Source: Methanoperedens sp049690315 (GTDB taxonomy: Archaea; Halobacteriota; Methanosarcinia; Methanosarcinales; Methanoperedenaceae). From it: a stretch of DNA of 64,000 nucleotides. Below the pieces are notes generated by a model. That model was not told where the DNA came from. It did no database searches and saw only the letters and a list, made by a program, of their open reading frames with translations. A program made the translations under genes and the position numbers. Location of the stretch: contig JBAVMS010000028.1 of the NCBI GenBank assembly GCA_049690315.1, positions 1 to 64,000 of the forward strand, in the 5' to 3' direction. Below, piece by piece: positions 1 through 8,668 of this stretch; the stretch's first letter is position 1, and every line of letters begins with the position of its first letter.

Positions 1-927
1 GGCTACAGCTATTTGATATAATCTATTTTCACCATCATCAAAATATTCAACAGCGATTTCATCAAAATTTAAACCAAATATTGAAGATAATGGAGCACCA
101 AAAGTTGTTCTTCTATTCTCTTTCTCAGCAGGATAAGGTATAGGATTTTGTATCTTTATAATATAAACTGTATCTCTAAATATAATATCATTTTTGTTCA
201 TGTAATTATCATACATGCTGTAAAGCTTGTGGAGACTGTCATAAATGAAAACTTCATCTTGTTTCTTTTTGTCTAATTTTCCTACTCCAACAACATTTTC
301 TGCTCTAAATCCCGGAGCTTCAATTTCGGTCTCAAATAATTTCGAATCATCAATTGTGTTTCTGGCAATGTATATTATCGTACTTTCTGTCTTTTGAAAG
401 AAAAGCTGAATGGGATTAGGAATTTCTTTTCCATTATTATCAATTATTGATTCAACAAAGATTCTACTTGGCAGTTCATTTGGCTGATTTCCTTTTAATT
501 TTCCTTCTATATCTTTCGAAACCTCGATCATATTTTCTTCAGGTAAATCTATCGCACCCTCTAAAATTTCGAGTGTGGATTCTATTATAATTTTAGCTTC
601 TGCACTAATAGGAATATATGAACTTGCTGTATCCTGTTTATGTTCTTTTGGTTTTAGTTTTGATTGTGTAGTTATTGATATCACAAGCGGATGATTCATG
701 AATTCTAATTTAGTTGCTTCATTTGAAAAATAAAATATGATGTCTTCATTAGTTGTATTCACCTTATATCTTAATAGATTTTTGTCTTCTTCAGGAAATT
801 TATCTAATAATGGCAATAAATCTTTTTTAATTATTCTTTCAATTTCCGATTTTTCAATATTTTTATTAAAATGAATAATAAATTTGTAAATTTCTTTTTT
901 TGGTTTTGGTTTTAACCAATCAAACAT
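1..927 (-). CDS. Hypothetical protein, C-terminus beyond the left edge
   Basis: The minus strand is open for 309 codons from an ATG at 927, preceded by a GGAGAAG ribosome site, to the window edge, so the gene is partial. The protein begins MFDWLKPKPKKEIYKFII and is Lys/Ile/Asn-rich and hydrophilic, with no membrane segment or signal peptide that I can see. I do not recognise the family. The DNA is much more AT-rich than the 11-26 kb genes, which fits a separately acquired gene. Confidence 0.75.
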   Translation of the reverse strand, partial: MFDWLKPKPKKEIYKFIIHFNKNIEKSEIERIIKKDLLPLLDKFPEEDKNLLRYKVNTTNEDIIFYFSNEATKLEFMNHPLVISITTQSKLKPKEHKQDTASSYIPISAEAKIIIESTLEILEGAIDLPEENMIEVSKDIEGKLKGNQPNELPSRIFVESIIDNNGKEIPNPIQLFFQKTESTIIYIARNTIDDSKLFETEIEAPGFRAENVVGVGKLDKKKQDEVFIYDSLHKLYSMYDNYMNKNDIIFRDTVYIIKIQNPIPYPAEKENRRTTFGAPLSSIFGLNFDEIAVEYFDDGENRLYQIAVA

Positions 928-1212
928 ATTAACTTCTCCATCATTCTCTATAGATAAATCCTGTTTTATTTTCTTCGTTCATTTTTACGTTTTCAACCAC
1001 CAATAATTCTGTTTACTTTCTATATTTCTGTTGATATAAGTTTTTGGATATTCTGTTTGGCTGAATTTAATCAGATAATTTTATATTCTTAAAACACATT
1101 ATTAATTTACAAGGTTCTCTTCTCCGGGCGATAGGCCATAAGATAACAGAGGAGTACACTCACACGGTGGAAAAATGGTTAGAAAATGGAGTATGACTTT
1201 CTCAGCACAGGC
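928..1212. other. AT-rich intergenic stretch without a convincing gene
   Basis: This separates the partial minus-strand gene from the cassette-like Nmad2 unit. A 13-codon minus-strand ORF near 990-950 just upstream of the partial gene could be a leader peptide but is too short to support. The stretch presumably contains the promoter of the left-edge gene. Confidence 0.4.
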
Positions 1213-1298
1213 GTATAACAGCGGACATAAGGCTACGCTTCGCTCCGCCCAAATGCTCGTTTTCGCCTCGCACTTCGTATGTCTGCCGGCCGTTAGGC
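1213..1298 (+). repeat. attC-like imperfect palindrome upstream of the Nmad2-like gene
   Basis: The stretch opens with TATAACAGCGGACATA and closes with TATGTCTGCCGG followed by CGTTAGGC. The arms CGGACATA and TATGTCTGCCG pair with one extrahelical base. The end contains GTTAGGC, which fits the integron core-site pattern GTTRRRY. Its length of about 86 bp is in the attC range. It sits 19 bp before the ATG, where a preceding cassette's attC would lie. No integron integrase is in the window, so the call rests on structure alone. Confidence 0.4.
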
Positions 1299-1317
1299 GC
1301 CATTGCAGGAGCTAAGT

Positions 1318-1983
1318 ATGGTCACACTATATTCTTATTGCATACCTTACGATGACGGTGCAGCGCCCAACCCATACTGGGGTGTGTGCACTCTTGTCAT
1401 CTGCAAACCCAAGATTCGCAAGGCAGCTCAAAAGGGCGATTGGATTGTCGGAACTGGCTCTGCCCGTTACGGCACAAGCGGAATGGTCGTGTATGCCATG
1501 GAGGTAACGGACACCATGACCATGAAGGAATACGACCGCTATTGTCAGAGCAAGCTACCATCCAAGATCCCCGATTGGACCAATTTCGATGTCAGACGTC
1601 GGTTAGGCGATTGTATCTACGATTTCGTGAGTGACCCGCCGACAATCCGAGAGGGTGTGCACAATAGCGACAATCGAGAGCGTGATCTGCGCGGGGGACA
1701 AGCCCTTTTGTCCACCCACTTTTTCTATTTCGGCAATAGACCTATCGCCCTGCCAGACGACCTGCGACCAATTATCAAAAAAGGCCAAGGCCATCGAGCG
1801 CAGTCAAACGGTCAATATGTTCAACTGTTCATTCAGTGGATTCATTCGCTCGATCGTCAACCGAACTCGTTCCTAGAAAAACCCCAACTCGATTTGTTTC
1901 TGAATAAATCACTGCGGGATTCTTGCTCAAAGGGGCGCTGCACCGAGGCCGATGATGACGAAAAGTTGCCGGACGATTGCTAA
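1318..1983 (+). CDS. Nmad2-like (nucleotide modification associated domain 2) protein
   Basis: The 221-residue protein has the features I associate with Nmad2: an early YSYCIPYDDGAAPNPYWG segment, then VCTLVICKPKIR, then GDWIVGTGS. Nmad proteins were predicted to act in DNA base modification or in sensing modified bases, mainly in phages and defence loci; the reaction is unproven. The open frame reaches a TTG at 1303, but the ATG at 1318 has GGAG about seven bases upstream and matches the expected N-terminus. It is more GC-rich than its neighbours and is flanked on both sides by attC-like palindromes with no other gene between them, suggesting a mobile cassette. Confidence 0.7.
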   Translation: MVTLYSYCIPYDDGAAPNPYWGVCTLVICKPKIRKAAQKGDWIVGTGSARYGTSGMVVYAMEVTDTMTMKEYDRYCQSKLPSKIPDWTNFDVRRRLGDCIYDFVSDPPTIREGVHNSDNRERDLRGGQALLSTHFFYFGNRPIALPDDLRPIIKKGQGHRAQSNGQYVQLFIQWIHSLDRQPNSFLEKPQLDLFLNKSLRDSCSKGRCTEADDDEKLPDDC

Positions 1984-2001
1984 TCCACCACATGCAACGG
2001 C

Positions 2002-2169
2002 GGCTAACAAACGGCAAACCATTGCTCGTGGGCTAATATGGGCAGGCTAGTCCCAAATCAAAGTTATTACAAAGCAATGCTGGGCGCATCCAATCGCTCA
2101 ATGCCGTTGCTCACACAATCGTAAATAGAAGAAGTTCGCAACGGCACTGCGGTTTGCTAAACGTTATGC
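2002..2169 (+). repeat. attC-like structured palindrome downstream of the Nmad2-like gene
   Basis: It begins GGCTAACAAACGGCAAACC and ends GGTTTGCTAAACGTTATGC. The GCAAACC/GGTTTGC arms and the AAC/GTT outer boxes are complementary, with unpaired bases between them. A second internal inverted repeat, TGCCGTTGC with GCAACGGCA, lies at about 2101-2146. At about 168 bp it is long but resembles large cassette-associated attC sites. It starts 18 bp after the Nmad2-like stop codon. Confidence 0.4.
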
Positions 2170-2289
2170 TAACTTCATAAAGAGTTCATAGTTGTATGAA
2201 CTCAGAATCCAAATTCGCTGATTTTCACAAGCATATAGAATTTTATATCCCACACGTTTATAAGGGATTGTAAATACTGAAAGTTGCCA

Positions 2290-2430
2290 CTCTCACTATT
2301 TTCGTGCCCATTTTTGCCGATAAAAGCCAAAAAAACAAAAAACGATAGGAGGTCTCATGCACCCGCGCCGGGATGCCCCGCAAATTTCATTGCGGGGTTC
2401 GTGACTGCATCCACGCTCGTTCTCGTGCAT
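2290..2430. repeat. Structured repeat, copy A (left boundary of the helicase/nuclease module)
   Basis: This stretch resembles one at 7745-7862. Shared blocks are an ACTATTT-CGTG region, ATAAAAGCC/ACAAAAGCC and CTCATGCACCCG-GCCG-GATGCC, then a hairpin and GTGACT. In this copy the arms nest: ATGCAC/GTGCAT (2357 and 2425), GGATGC/GCATCC (2371 and 2407) and a CCCGCAA/TTGCGGG hairpin. It lies before the nuclease gene. The sequence from 2431 to 2707 shows no further recognisable feature except a GAGGTGAT ribosome site at its end. Confidence 0.5.
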
Positions 2431-2707
2431 CCATAAGATGCGACTAAAGCCAACATAACAATTGTGGAACTGGTACGGGCACGTATAGTGCTATAAGAGT
2501 TTGATGTTGTTCAAATTCTCGTTGGAGTAAGTTATTAGACTCAAGAAATTCAACACTCTTTAACTATGCCAATTCCATCAAGACGCATAAAAATATATAA
2601 TATTAATTGCATTATAAATTAAAGATGAACGATTCTGCTCCATAGATGTATTAGAATTTATAAAAGAGAGAAAGAAAATATAGTTAGGAACTTTGAGGTG
2701 ATGAAAA

Positions 2708-3253
2708 TTGGTAAATTTACCTGAAGAATACGTTGCACTGTATCTAAGATTGAATGGATTCTTGCTTTTAACAAACTTTACACATCTATCCAACCAACGG
2801 TACGTAAAGGAATCGGATATAATTGGGTTAAGATGTCCAAACTGTGCTGAAAAGGTAAATGGGAATGAATTATCCATTGATTGCAATCTTTTTTCCAATG
2901 GTCTGATGAATAAAGAAGAAGTTATACCAGTCATATGTGAAGTAAAAGGGGGCAAAGAAAGACCAACATTTCAACCCGATAAAATAGAATATCTAAAGAA
3001 CTTTTTCGGGGATTATGGAGATAAAACTATTCTTGTGAGTGTAAGCCGGTTGTACGATAAATATGATTCGCCAAGGAAAAGCCCTAAAAATAACAAGAGG
3101 ATTAATATAGGACTGAATTATGTTTTTCGCCGGACAAAAGAAATAATCCAAGAACGTGCGCATGACTGCAATAAAGCTCAGTCATGGTATTTTTGTGGAG
3201 GTTTGCTTCAGGAGTTGTTATTATTTAGTGAGAACTTTCATACGGAAGAATAA
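2708..3253 (+). CDS. PD-(D/E)XK nuclease-like protein
   Basis: A 181-residue protein. Near the N-terminus it has LYLRLNGFLLLTNF, followed by an acidic residue in ESDIIGLR and then VICEVKGG, an E-x-K. This order (helix, D, strand, ExK) is typical of restriction-endonuclease-fold proteins; the exact family is not recognised. A CPNC pair lies between D and ExK. The start is a TTG at 2708, because a strong GAGGTGAT ribosome site lies just upstream and the nearer ATG at 2701 opens only a seven-codon frame. It precedes the TPR-SNF2 helicase by 58 bp and probably works with it. Catalytic activity is inferred. Confidence 0.6.
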   Translation: MVNLPEEYVALYLRLNGFLLLTNFTHLSNQRYVKESDIIGLRCPNCAEKVNGNELSIDCNLFSNGLMNKEEVIPVICEVKGGKERPTFQPDKIEYLKNFFGDYGDKTILVSVSRLYDKYDSPRKSPKNNKRINIGLNYVFRRTKEIIQERAHDCNKAQSWYFCGGLLQELLLFSENFHTEE

Positions 3254-3311
3254 ATGACTTGAGCGCCGATATTATTTGAAGGCATGAAATAACCTGACGA
3301 GATTGTAAGAA

Positions 3312-6300
3312 ATGGAATCACACAGAACAATTGAGGGAAAATCGGCAGACGAATGGTTTAAATTGGGAATCAAAGCAATGGAACCCGAAGAGCAAATAAA
3401 TTGTTACAACAAAGCACTTGAGCTAAATCCAAGAAATGAGAAAGTATTGCACAAAAAAAGCTATGTCCTCTATAAGTTGGGTAGGTACGAGGATGCAGTT
3501 AAATGTTGCAAAAAAGAACTTGAAATAAACCCGGAAAATGAAATAGGATGGTACAACAAAGGATGTGCCCTATATAAGCTGGAACAGTATGAGGGTGCTA
3601 TAGAATGTTATGATAAAGCACTCAAATTAAACATAAAAAACGAAAAAGCATTACTGGATAAAGGTAAGGCTCTATGTAAGCTGGAAAAGTATGAAGAAGC
3701 TATCAAATGGTATGACGAAGCCCTTAAAATAAACCCAAAAAATAAAAAGGCATTGGGCAACAAAGGCTGGATTCTTGAGAGGATAGGGAAGTATGAAGAG
3801 ACGGCAGAATGTGACGACAAAGCGATCGAGTTAACTATAGAAGAAAGTCCCATACATAGATATTTGGGAATATTGATTGAATGTGACGACAAAGCAATCG
3901 AGTTAACCACAGAAGATGAGATAACAAAGAATAATAATGGTTATCCTATCTTTAAACATGATAATGAAAAAGGTAAAGTTTTGGAAGATTTGAGGAGGTA
4001 TGAAGCTTCGGTAGAATGTGACGACAAAGCAATCGAGTTAATCATAGAAGATGAGATAACAAAAAATTATAATGGTTATGCTATATTTAAGCATGACAGA
4101 TATAGATTTTCAAATAATCATTATGATAAAATTCTTGAAACAAACCCAAGAGACACAATAGCATGGTATGAAAAAGGTAAAGTTCTGGAAGATTTGGGGA
4201 AGTATGAAGAAGCGATTAAATGTTACGACGGATTGCTTAATATAAATTCAAGAAACAAAATCGCATGGCATGAAAAAGGAAATATTCTCGATAAATTGGG
4301 GAGGTTTGAAGAAGCGAATAAATGCTACGATGAAGCAAGTGATATAAACTGGAAATTATGGCATCTCAAGGGATTGTATGACAAAGCACTTAAAATAAAA
4401 CCAAAAAATGTGAATATATGGCATGATAAAGCAGATGCTTTTGTTAAGATGAATGGGTTTGATGATGCAATCGAATGTTACAATAAAATAATAGAAATAA
4501 GTCCAGAAAACAAGTTTGCATGGGATTCAAAAGTATCTCTTCTTTGTAAATTGGAGAGATACGAAGCGTTAAATGAATGCTATGATAAATTACTTGGGAT
4601 CCACCCGGAGGATGTATTTGCATGGCAATATAAAGGCGAGACTCTCTGCAAGTTGGGCAAATATGAAGATGCCATAAAATGTTATGACAAAGCTCTCAAA
4701 ATTGATCCAAAAAAGACACATATATTGAAGCTTCGAAAATTAGCAATATCGAATCTTGAAGACCTGAAAAAGGGAATAGTAAATTCCAAATTTCGCACTT
4801 GTTTCCATCTTGAACCGCCTACACTGGGCGGCGGTTTCATGTCTGGTCAGTGGAGTTTACGATATTTTATCCAGGCGTTAGATGATTTAAGCCTTATTGT
4901 GCCAGCCGAGAAAGTTTGGAGAGAATCAAAGGATACTCTTAAATTTTTAAACCGTAGATTCGATAATCCAAATCAAAAGCTTCTGGCTGACCTGAAAGAA
5001 GCTGCGAAGTTGTATGACCCTATCAATGAAAGCCTCTACTCAACAACTCCAACCGAAGTAAAACTCACCACTCAACAGGCATATAGATTTTTAAAAGAGG
5101 TTGCACCCTTGCTTATGGAGAAGGGATTCGGCGTCCCCATACATCCTTGGTGGAATAAAAGTACAGTAAAATCAACGCTTAATATAAAATTCAAACCAGA
5201 CTCAACGATCAAGGGAAGATTTTGTCATGATTCAATCATTAAATACGACTGGAAAATTGCTGTTGGGGGCGAACCCATTACTGAAGAGGATTTCAAACAG
5301 ACTGTAAGCCTTAAAATTTCTTTTGTGCGCGTACAGGGACAATGGGTAGAGATAAAACTGGAGGAATTCGAAAAAGCCCTGCAATTTTTGGAAACTAGAA
5401 AACAAGGTGAAATGAAGCTTTCAGAAGCCTTACGCCTAATAAGTATGCCTGGCGAGTTCTCAGAAAAAGGGCTATTGATCAATGTATCTGAAGATTCTGC
5501 AGGGATAACTTCTCTGATTGATCGATTATCAAGCAAAACTGAGATTCCAAATTTGTCGCAACCATGTGGTTTATGCGGGCAGCTTTATCCCTATCAAGTT
5601 GAGGGTTTCTCTTGGCTTGCTTACATGAAGCAGCATGTATCTGGAGTATGTCTTGCAGATGATATGGGTCTAGGAAAGACTATACAGATGCTGGCTCTGC
5701 TACTAAAAGAAAAAGAAGAAGGAACAAATGAACCATCTCTGTTGATATGTCCAACTTCAGTTATTCCTATCTGGAAGGATGAAGCGAAGCGGTTTGCACC
5801 ATCCCTTCGGATTCATGTACATCATGGCATCAAAAGAGAAAATAAAAAAGAGTTCCTTTCTAAAGCAAAAAAACATGACCTTGTGATCACTACATACACT
5901 CTTGCCTACAACGACGAAGATATATTCAAAGAGATGGAATGGAACTCTCTCATACTTGATGAAGCGCACAACATTAAAAACCCCTACACAAAGCAATCAC
6001 AAGCGGTACGAAAGTTTAAAGCAAACTTTCATGTAGCTCTCACAGGCACGCCTGTTCAGAATCGCTTATCAGAACTCCGGTCGATTATGGATTTTCTTAT
6101 GCCTGGCTGCCTCGGTTCAGCAAATGATTTCCATAAGAATTTTGCGCTGCCTATTGAAAGAGATAAGAATAAAGAAATAGAGAATCGTCTAAAAAGAATA
6201 ATTCAACCTTTTATCCTCCGCCGCCGCAAAACAGACTCAGAAATCAAAGCAGGCCTTCCTAAAATATTTGAACAAAAGGAATATTGCAATCTAACATTAG

Positions 6301-7028
6301 AACAAGCAACGCTTTATGAAGCTGCTGTTAAGGATATGCTTCAGGAGATAGAGGATTCTGAATGTATAAAAAAGAAAGGCATGGTGTTATCTTTAATTAG
6401 AAAATTAAAAAAGTTATGCAATCACCCTGCTCATTACCGTGGAGATGGTTCAGCGCTACCAGAGAGATCAGGAAAGTTAAACCGCATCACAGAGATGTTG
6501 GACGAGGTGCTCGCTGAAGATGATTCAGCTTTAGTTTTTACCCAGTTTGCAGAGATGGGAAAATTGCTCATGATGCATTTTTCAAATATTTTTGGTCAAG
6601 AGAAAGTGCTCTTTTTTCATGGCAGATTATCTCCGTATGCAAGGGAAGAAATGGTGAATCACTTTAATCAAACAAATTCCCCTCAGATATTTATCATCTC
6701 AGTCAAAGCAGGCGGAGAAGGTTTGAACCTCACCCGCGCAAGTCATGTATTCCACTTTGACCGTTGGTGGAGCTATGCTGTTGAGAACCAAGCGACATCC
6801 CGAGCCCATCGAAAAGGGCAGATAAAAAACGTGCAGGTGCACAAGTTTATCTGTATCGGGACGCTTGAAGAAAAAATAGATGAACTGATAGAATACAAAA
6901 AAGCATTGGGAGAAAACATCATAGGGATTGAAGAAAATTGGTTGACAGAGGCGACGACAAAGATGACAACTGAAGAGTTAAGAGAGTTATTCGAATTGAG
7001 ACGAAACGAGGCAATATTGGATGATTAA
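3312..7028 (+). CDS. TPR-repeat SNF2-family helicase-like ATPase
   Basis: A 1238-residue fusion. Residues 1 to about 480 are tetratricopeptide repeats (recurring AIKCYDKALKINPKN-type units). Residues about 500-740 resemble the SNF2-associated domain of bacterial and archaeal Snf2 proteins (RFLKEVAPLL, GVPIHPWW). Residues about 770-1200 are the ATPase: DDMGLGKT Walker A near 784, DEAHN near 882, ALTGTPVQN, and a C-terminal lobe with FFHGRL, KAGGEGLNLT and AHRKGQ. Such proteins remodel DNA-protein complexes and are common in defence loci. The TPR region probably recruits a partner. The reading frame continues for 37 codons after the TAA up to the next gene. Confidence 0.85.
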   Translation: MESHRTIEGKSADEWFKLGIKAMEPEEQINCYNKALELNPRNEKVLHKKSYVLYKLGRYEDAVKCCKKELEINPENEIGWYNKGCALYKLEQYEGAIECYDKALKLNIKNEKALLDKGKALCKLEKYEEAIKWYDEALKINPKNKKALGNKGWILERIGKYEETAECDDKAIELTIEESPIHRYLGILIECDDKAIELTTEDEITKNNNGYPIFKHDNEKGKVLEDLRRYEASVECDDKAIELIIEDEITKNYNGYAIFKHDRYRFSNNHYDKILETNPRDTIAWYEKGKVLEDLGKYEEAIKCYDGLLNINSRNKIAWHEKGNILDKLGRFEEANKCYDEASDINWKLWHLKGLYDKALKIKPKNVNIWHDKADAFVKMNGFDDAIECYNKIIEISPENKFAWDSKVSLLCKLERYEALNECYDKLLGIHPEDVFAWQYKGETLCKLGKYEDAIKCYDKALKIDPKKTHILKLRKLAISNLEDLKKGIVNSKFRTCFHLEPPTLGGGFMSGQWSLRYFIQALDDLSLIVPAEKVWRESKDTLKFLNRRFDNPNQKLLADLKEAAKLYDPINESLYSTTPTEVKLTTQQAYRFLKEVAPLLMEKGFGVPIHPWWNKSTVKSTLNIKFKPDSTIKGRFCHDSIIKYDWKIAVGGEPITEEDFKQTVSLKISFVRVQGQWVEIKLEEFEKALQFLETRKQGEMKLSEALRLISMPGEFSEKGLLINVSEDSAGITSLIDRLSSKTEIPNLSQPCGLCGQLYPYQVEGFSWLAYMKQHVSGVCLADDMGLGKTIQMLALLLKEKEEGTNEPSLLICPTSVIPIWKDEAKRFAPSLRIHVHHGIKRENKKEFLSKAKKHDLVITTYTLAYNDEDIFKEMEWNSLILDEAHNIKNPYTKQSQAVRKFKANFHVALTGTPVQNRLSELRSIMDFLMPGCLGSANDFHKNFALPIERDKNKEIENRLKRIIQPFILRRRKTDSEIKAGLPKIFEQKEYCNLTLEQATLYEAAVKDMLQEIEDSECIKKKGMVLSLIRKLKKLCNHPAHYRGDGSALPERSGKLNRITEMLDEVLAEDDSALVFTQFAEMGKLLMMHFSNIFGQEKVLFFHGRLSPYAREEMVNHFNQTNSPQIFIISVKAGGEGLNLTRASHVFHFDRWWSYAVENQATSRAHRKGQIKNVQVHKFICIGTLEEKIDELIEYKKALGENIIGIEENWLTEATTKMTTEELRELFELRRNEAILDD

Positions 7029-7142
7029 GGGAAAATTACTGCATCTGAAAGTTTAAAGTACATTGTTGATGCAGGAAATCTGCTGAAGAATTTAAGAAGA
7101 TGGTGGGAAAGTAAAAAGAAATCATCAGGTTTGATAAAATGA
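7029..7142 (+). other. In-frame 37-codon open tail after the SNF2 stop codon
   Basis: Directly after the TAA at 7026-7028 the same frame stays open for 37 codons with protein-like composition (ends WWESKKKSSGLIK). It then stops with a TGA at 7140 that overlaps the next gene's ATG at 7139 in an ATGA arrangement. Such coupling is normal between real cistrons, so the tail may once have been the SNF2 C-terminus, cut off by a nonsense change. It has no start codon of its own. Confidence 0.4.
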
Positions 7143-7657
7143 GAGAGATAATAATAAGTGCAACGATTGAGGCATTGAAATCAATACAACAAGCGAGATT
7201 TTTTCAAACTGAACGTGGTTACCACGGAAAGTTTTATTGCGAGTTACATAAAGCATTGGATGCGCGTGGAATACTTAATGGGAATGTTTTACTCGAAATG
7301 GAATATCAAAAAAGTGAACGGCATGGCACCTACCAGCGACCAGATATCATACTCCATATTCCAGCAGAGCTGCATGGTACACCTGTTCAAGAAAATAATT
7401 TTGCTGTTTTTGCTTTGAAAAGACGGGTATCGCAAAACGAAGCTGAAGACGATTTCAGGAAACTTGATATAATGTTTGGGCTACATTACACTTTAGGCTT
7501 TTTTATTAATGTGGATTCCACGCGACATCACCTTAATAATTATACTGGGACGTATCGGGATTGTCTTCATGCTTTTGCTGTCAAAATGGTAGATGATGCT
7601 GTTTCAATAATTCATGCTTGGTGGATTGATGACGAAATACGCGAGGAACATATCTAA
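7139..7657 (+). CDS. PD-(D/E)XK nuclease-like protein with a degenerate active site
   Basis: A 172-residue protein. HGTYQRPDIILHIP supplies a PD motif and VFALKRRVSQNEAEDDFRKL the expected (E)xK region, followed by LGFFINVDS. In comparable nuclease-fold proteins the position before the lysine is usually acidic (ExK); here it is AxK, so cleavage activity is doubtful. The ATG overlaps the TGA that closes the open tail of the SNF2 frame, indicating one operon with the helicase. Function is inferred from fold motifs and neighbours only. Confidence 0.55.
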   Translation: MREIIISATIEALKSIQQARFFQTERGYHGKFYCELHKALDARGILNGNVLLEMEYQKSERHGTYQRPDIILHIPAELHGTPVQENNFAVFALKRRVSQNEAEDDFRKLDIMFGLHYTLGFFINVDSTRHHLNNYTGTYRDCLHAFAVKMVDDAVSIIHAWWIDDEIREEHI

Positions 7658-7744
7658 TATTGTAATCTTTGCCCCATAACACCAAATTACGATAATTATC
7701 TTGAATAATTTCGTGAGTCATTATTCTTATCTTCCACTAAATCT

Positions 7745-7862
7745 TACTATTTACGTGTCCCTTCCTATCAACAAAAGCCGAAACAACTAGTAGACAACAG
7801 AAAACCTCATGCACCCGTGCCGTGATGCCTCGTTTTTCAAAAACGACGTCAGTGACTATGCC
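7745..7862. repeat. Structured repeat, copy B (right boundary of the helicase/nuclease module)
   Basis: This is the diverged partner of the repeat at 2290-2430: TTTACGTGTCCC, CAAAAGCC, CCTCATGCACCCGTGCCG, GATGCC, then a hairpin and GTGACT. The hairpin sequence differs (CGTTTTT/AAAAACG here, CCCGCAA/TTGCGGG in copy A) but occupies the same place, so structure rather than sequence seems conserved. It follows the last gene of the nuclease/SNF2 module. Confidence 0.5.
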
Positions 7863-8170
7863 TTCCTTTGCCTCCTTCCTGCGCGCCGCAACCTCCGCCA
7901 GGACATCAGGATTATGGAATATCTAATTTTCAGTAATGCTCTCGATAAAAAATTATCTACTGAGTGAAAAATGTTATCTAATGGTGATGGTTTTTTTTGT
8001 TTATTGAACGGATACTATATGACCTTAAAAAATAAGCATATAATTCAGTAAGAAGATAATATAACTATATATATAGTTTTCTAAGCATATTGATTTTATC
8101 AATAATTTAATAAATAAAAATTATATAAAATATTAGTTTATTTAATGAAATAAAGTTTGTCTATATGTCT

Positions 8171-8184
8171 TGTTAATATTAACA
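8171..8184. promoter_or_regulatory. Perfect palindrome TGTTAATATTAACA, candidate operator
   Basis: This 14-bp perfect palindrome also occurs at 44044 and 62966. It lies about 200 bp before the winged-helix gene at 8383, within a very AT-rich region. I read it as a binding site for a dimeric regulator; the regulator is unknown. Confidence 0.45.
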
Positions 8185-8187
8185 TAT

Positions 8188-8322
8188 ATTATCGCAAAAC
8201 AATCCAAACAAACGGACCTGACCGCAACGAGGATAAATGCATCAAATGCCTCCCCTGAAAAGAAAGAGATATACGAGACCGTGGTACAGGCTGCACTCAA
8301 ATCCGTAATCTCTGCCCCTTAA
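8188..8322 (+). pseudogene. Possible gene remnant with no start codon
   Basis: The frame ending with TAA at 8320 reads as plausible protein (KKEIYETVVQAALKSVISAP at its end) over about 40 codons. It has no ATG or ribosome site and runs into the AT-rich palindrome region upstream. It could be the 3' end of a gene deleted when this junction formed. It is too short to identify. Confidence 0.3.
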
Positions 8323-8339
8323 TTGAAGCATTTTTATCT

Positions 8340-8363
8340 TTTTTATTTCAATATTTCCATACA
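8340..8363 (+). promoter_or_regulatory. Promoter block with CCATACA, before the winged-helix gene
   Basis: An AT-rich tract (TTTATTTCAATATTT) runs into CCATACA at 8357-8363. A GGTGAT ribosome site and an ATG follow 20 bp later. This is one of more than 15 copies of the element's recurrent promoter block. Confidence 0.6.
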
Positions 8364-8382
8364 ATTTATCGGTGATATAGAC

Positions 8383-8631
8383 ATGAGGCGCACTGAAATA
8401 GAAATCATTGTGGCAATTCTTGAAGTTGCGAGGGAACCCATAAACAAGACTGCCATAGTATACAAAACCAATATCAATTTCAATCTTGCAAGAAAATACC
8501 TGGATATGCTGCAGGCGAATAGTCTCATAGAAAAAAACCCTGAAAATAAATATCAGATTACAGATAAAGGGAAATCGTATTTACAGAAAGCTAAGGAACT
8601 ATCCCAGTTTTTAGGAACGTCCTCCTTGTAA
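8383..8631 (+). CDS. Small winged-helix DNA-binding protein
   Basis: An 82-residue protein beginning MRRTEIEIIVAILEVA, followed by a helix-turn-helix (PINKTAIVYKTNINFNLARK) and a wing (NKYQITDKGKSYL). This is the layout of the archaeal HTH_45-type single-domain regulators. The open frame extends to 8323, but the ATG at 8383 is correct because GGTGAT and the CCATACA promoter lie directly upstream, inside the longer frame. It probably regulates transcription. A candidate palindromic operator at 8171 is nearby, so autoregulation is possible. Confidence 0.8.
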   Translation: MRRTEIEIIVAILEVAREPINKTAIVYKTNINFNLARKYLDMLQANSLIEKNPENKYQITDKGKSYLQKAKELSQFLGTSSL

Positions 8632-8644
8632 ATAAACCCATACA
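8625..8644 (+). promoter_or_regulatory. CCATACA promoter block before the SF1 helicase
   Basis: TTGTAAATAAACCCATACA overlaps the stop codon of the winged-helix gene. It is followed by CCGGAGATT and the helicase ATG at 8669. Confidence 0.55.
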
Positions 8645-8668
8645 AATTTTGATATTCCGGAGATTCAA

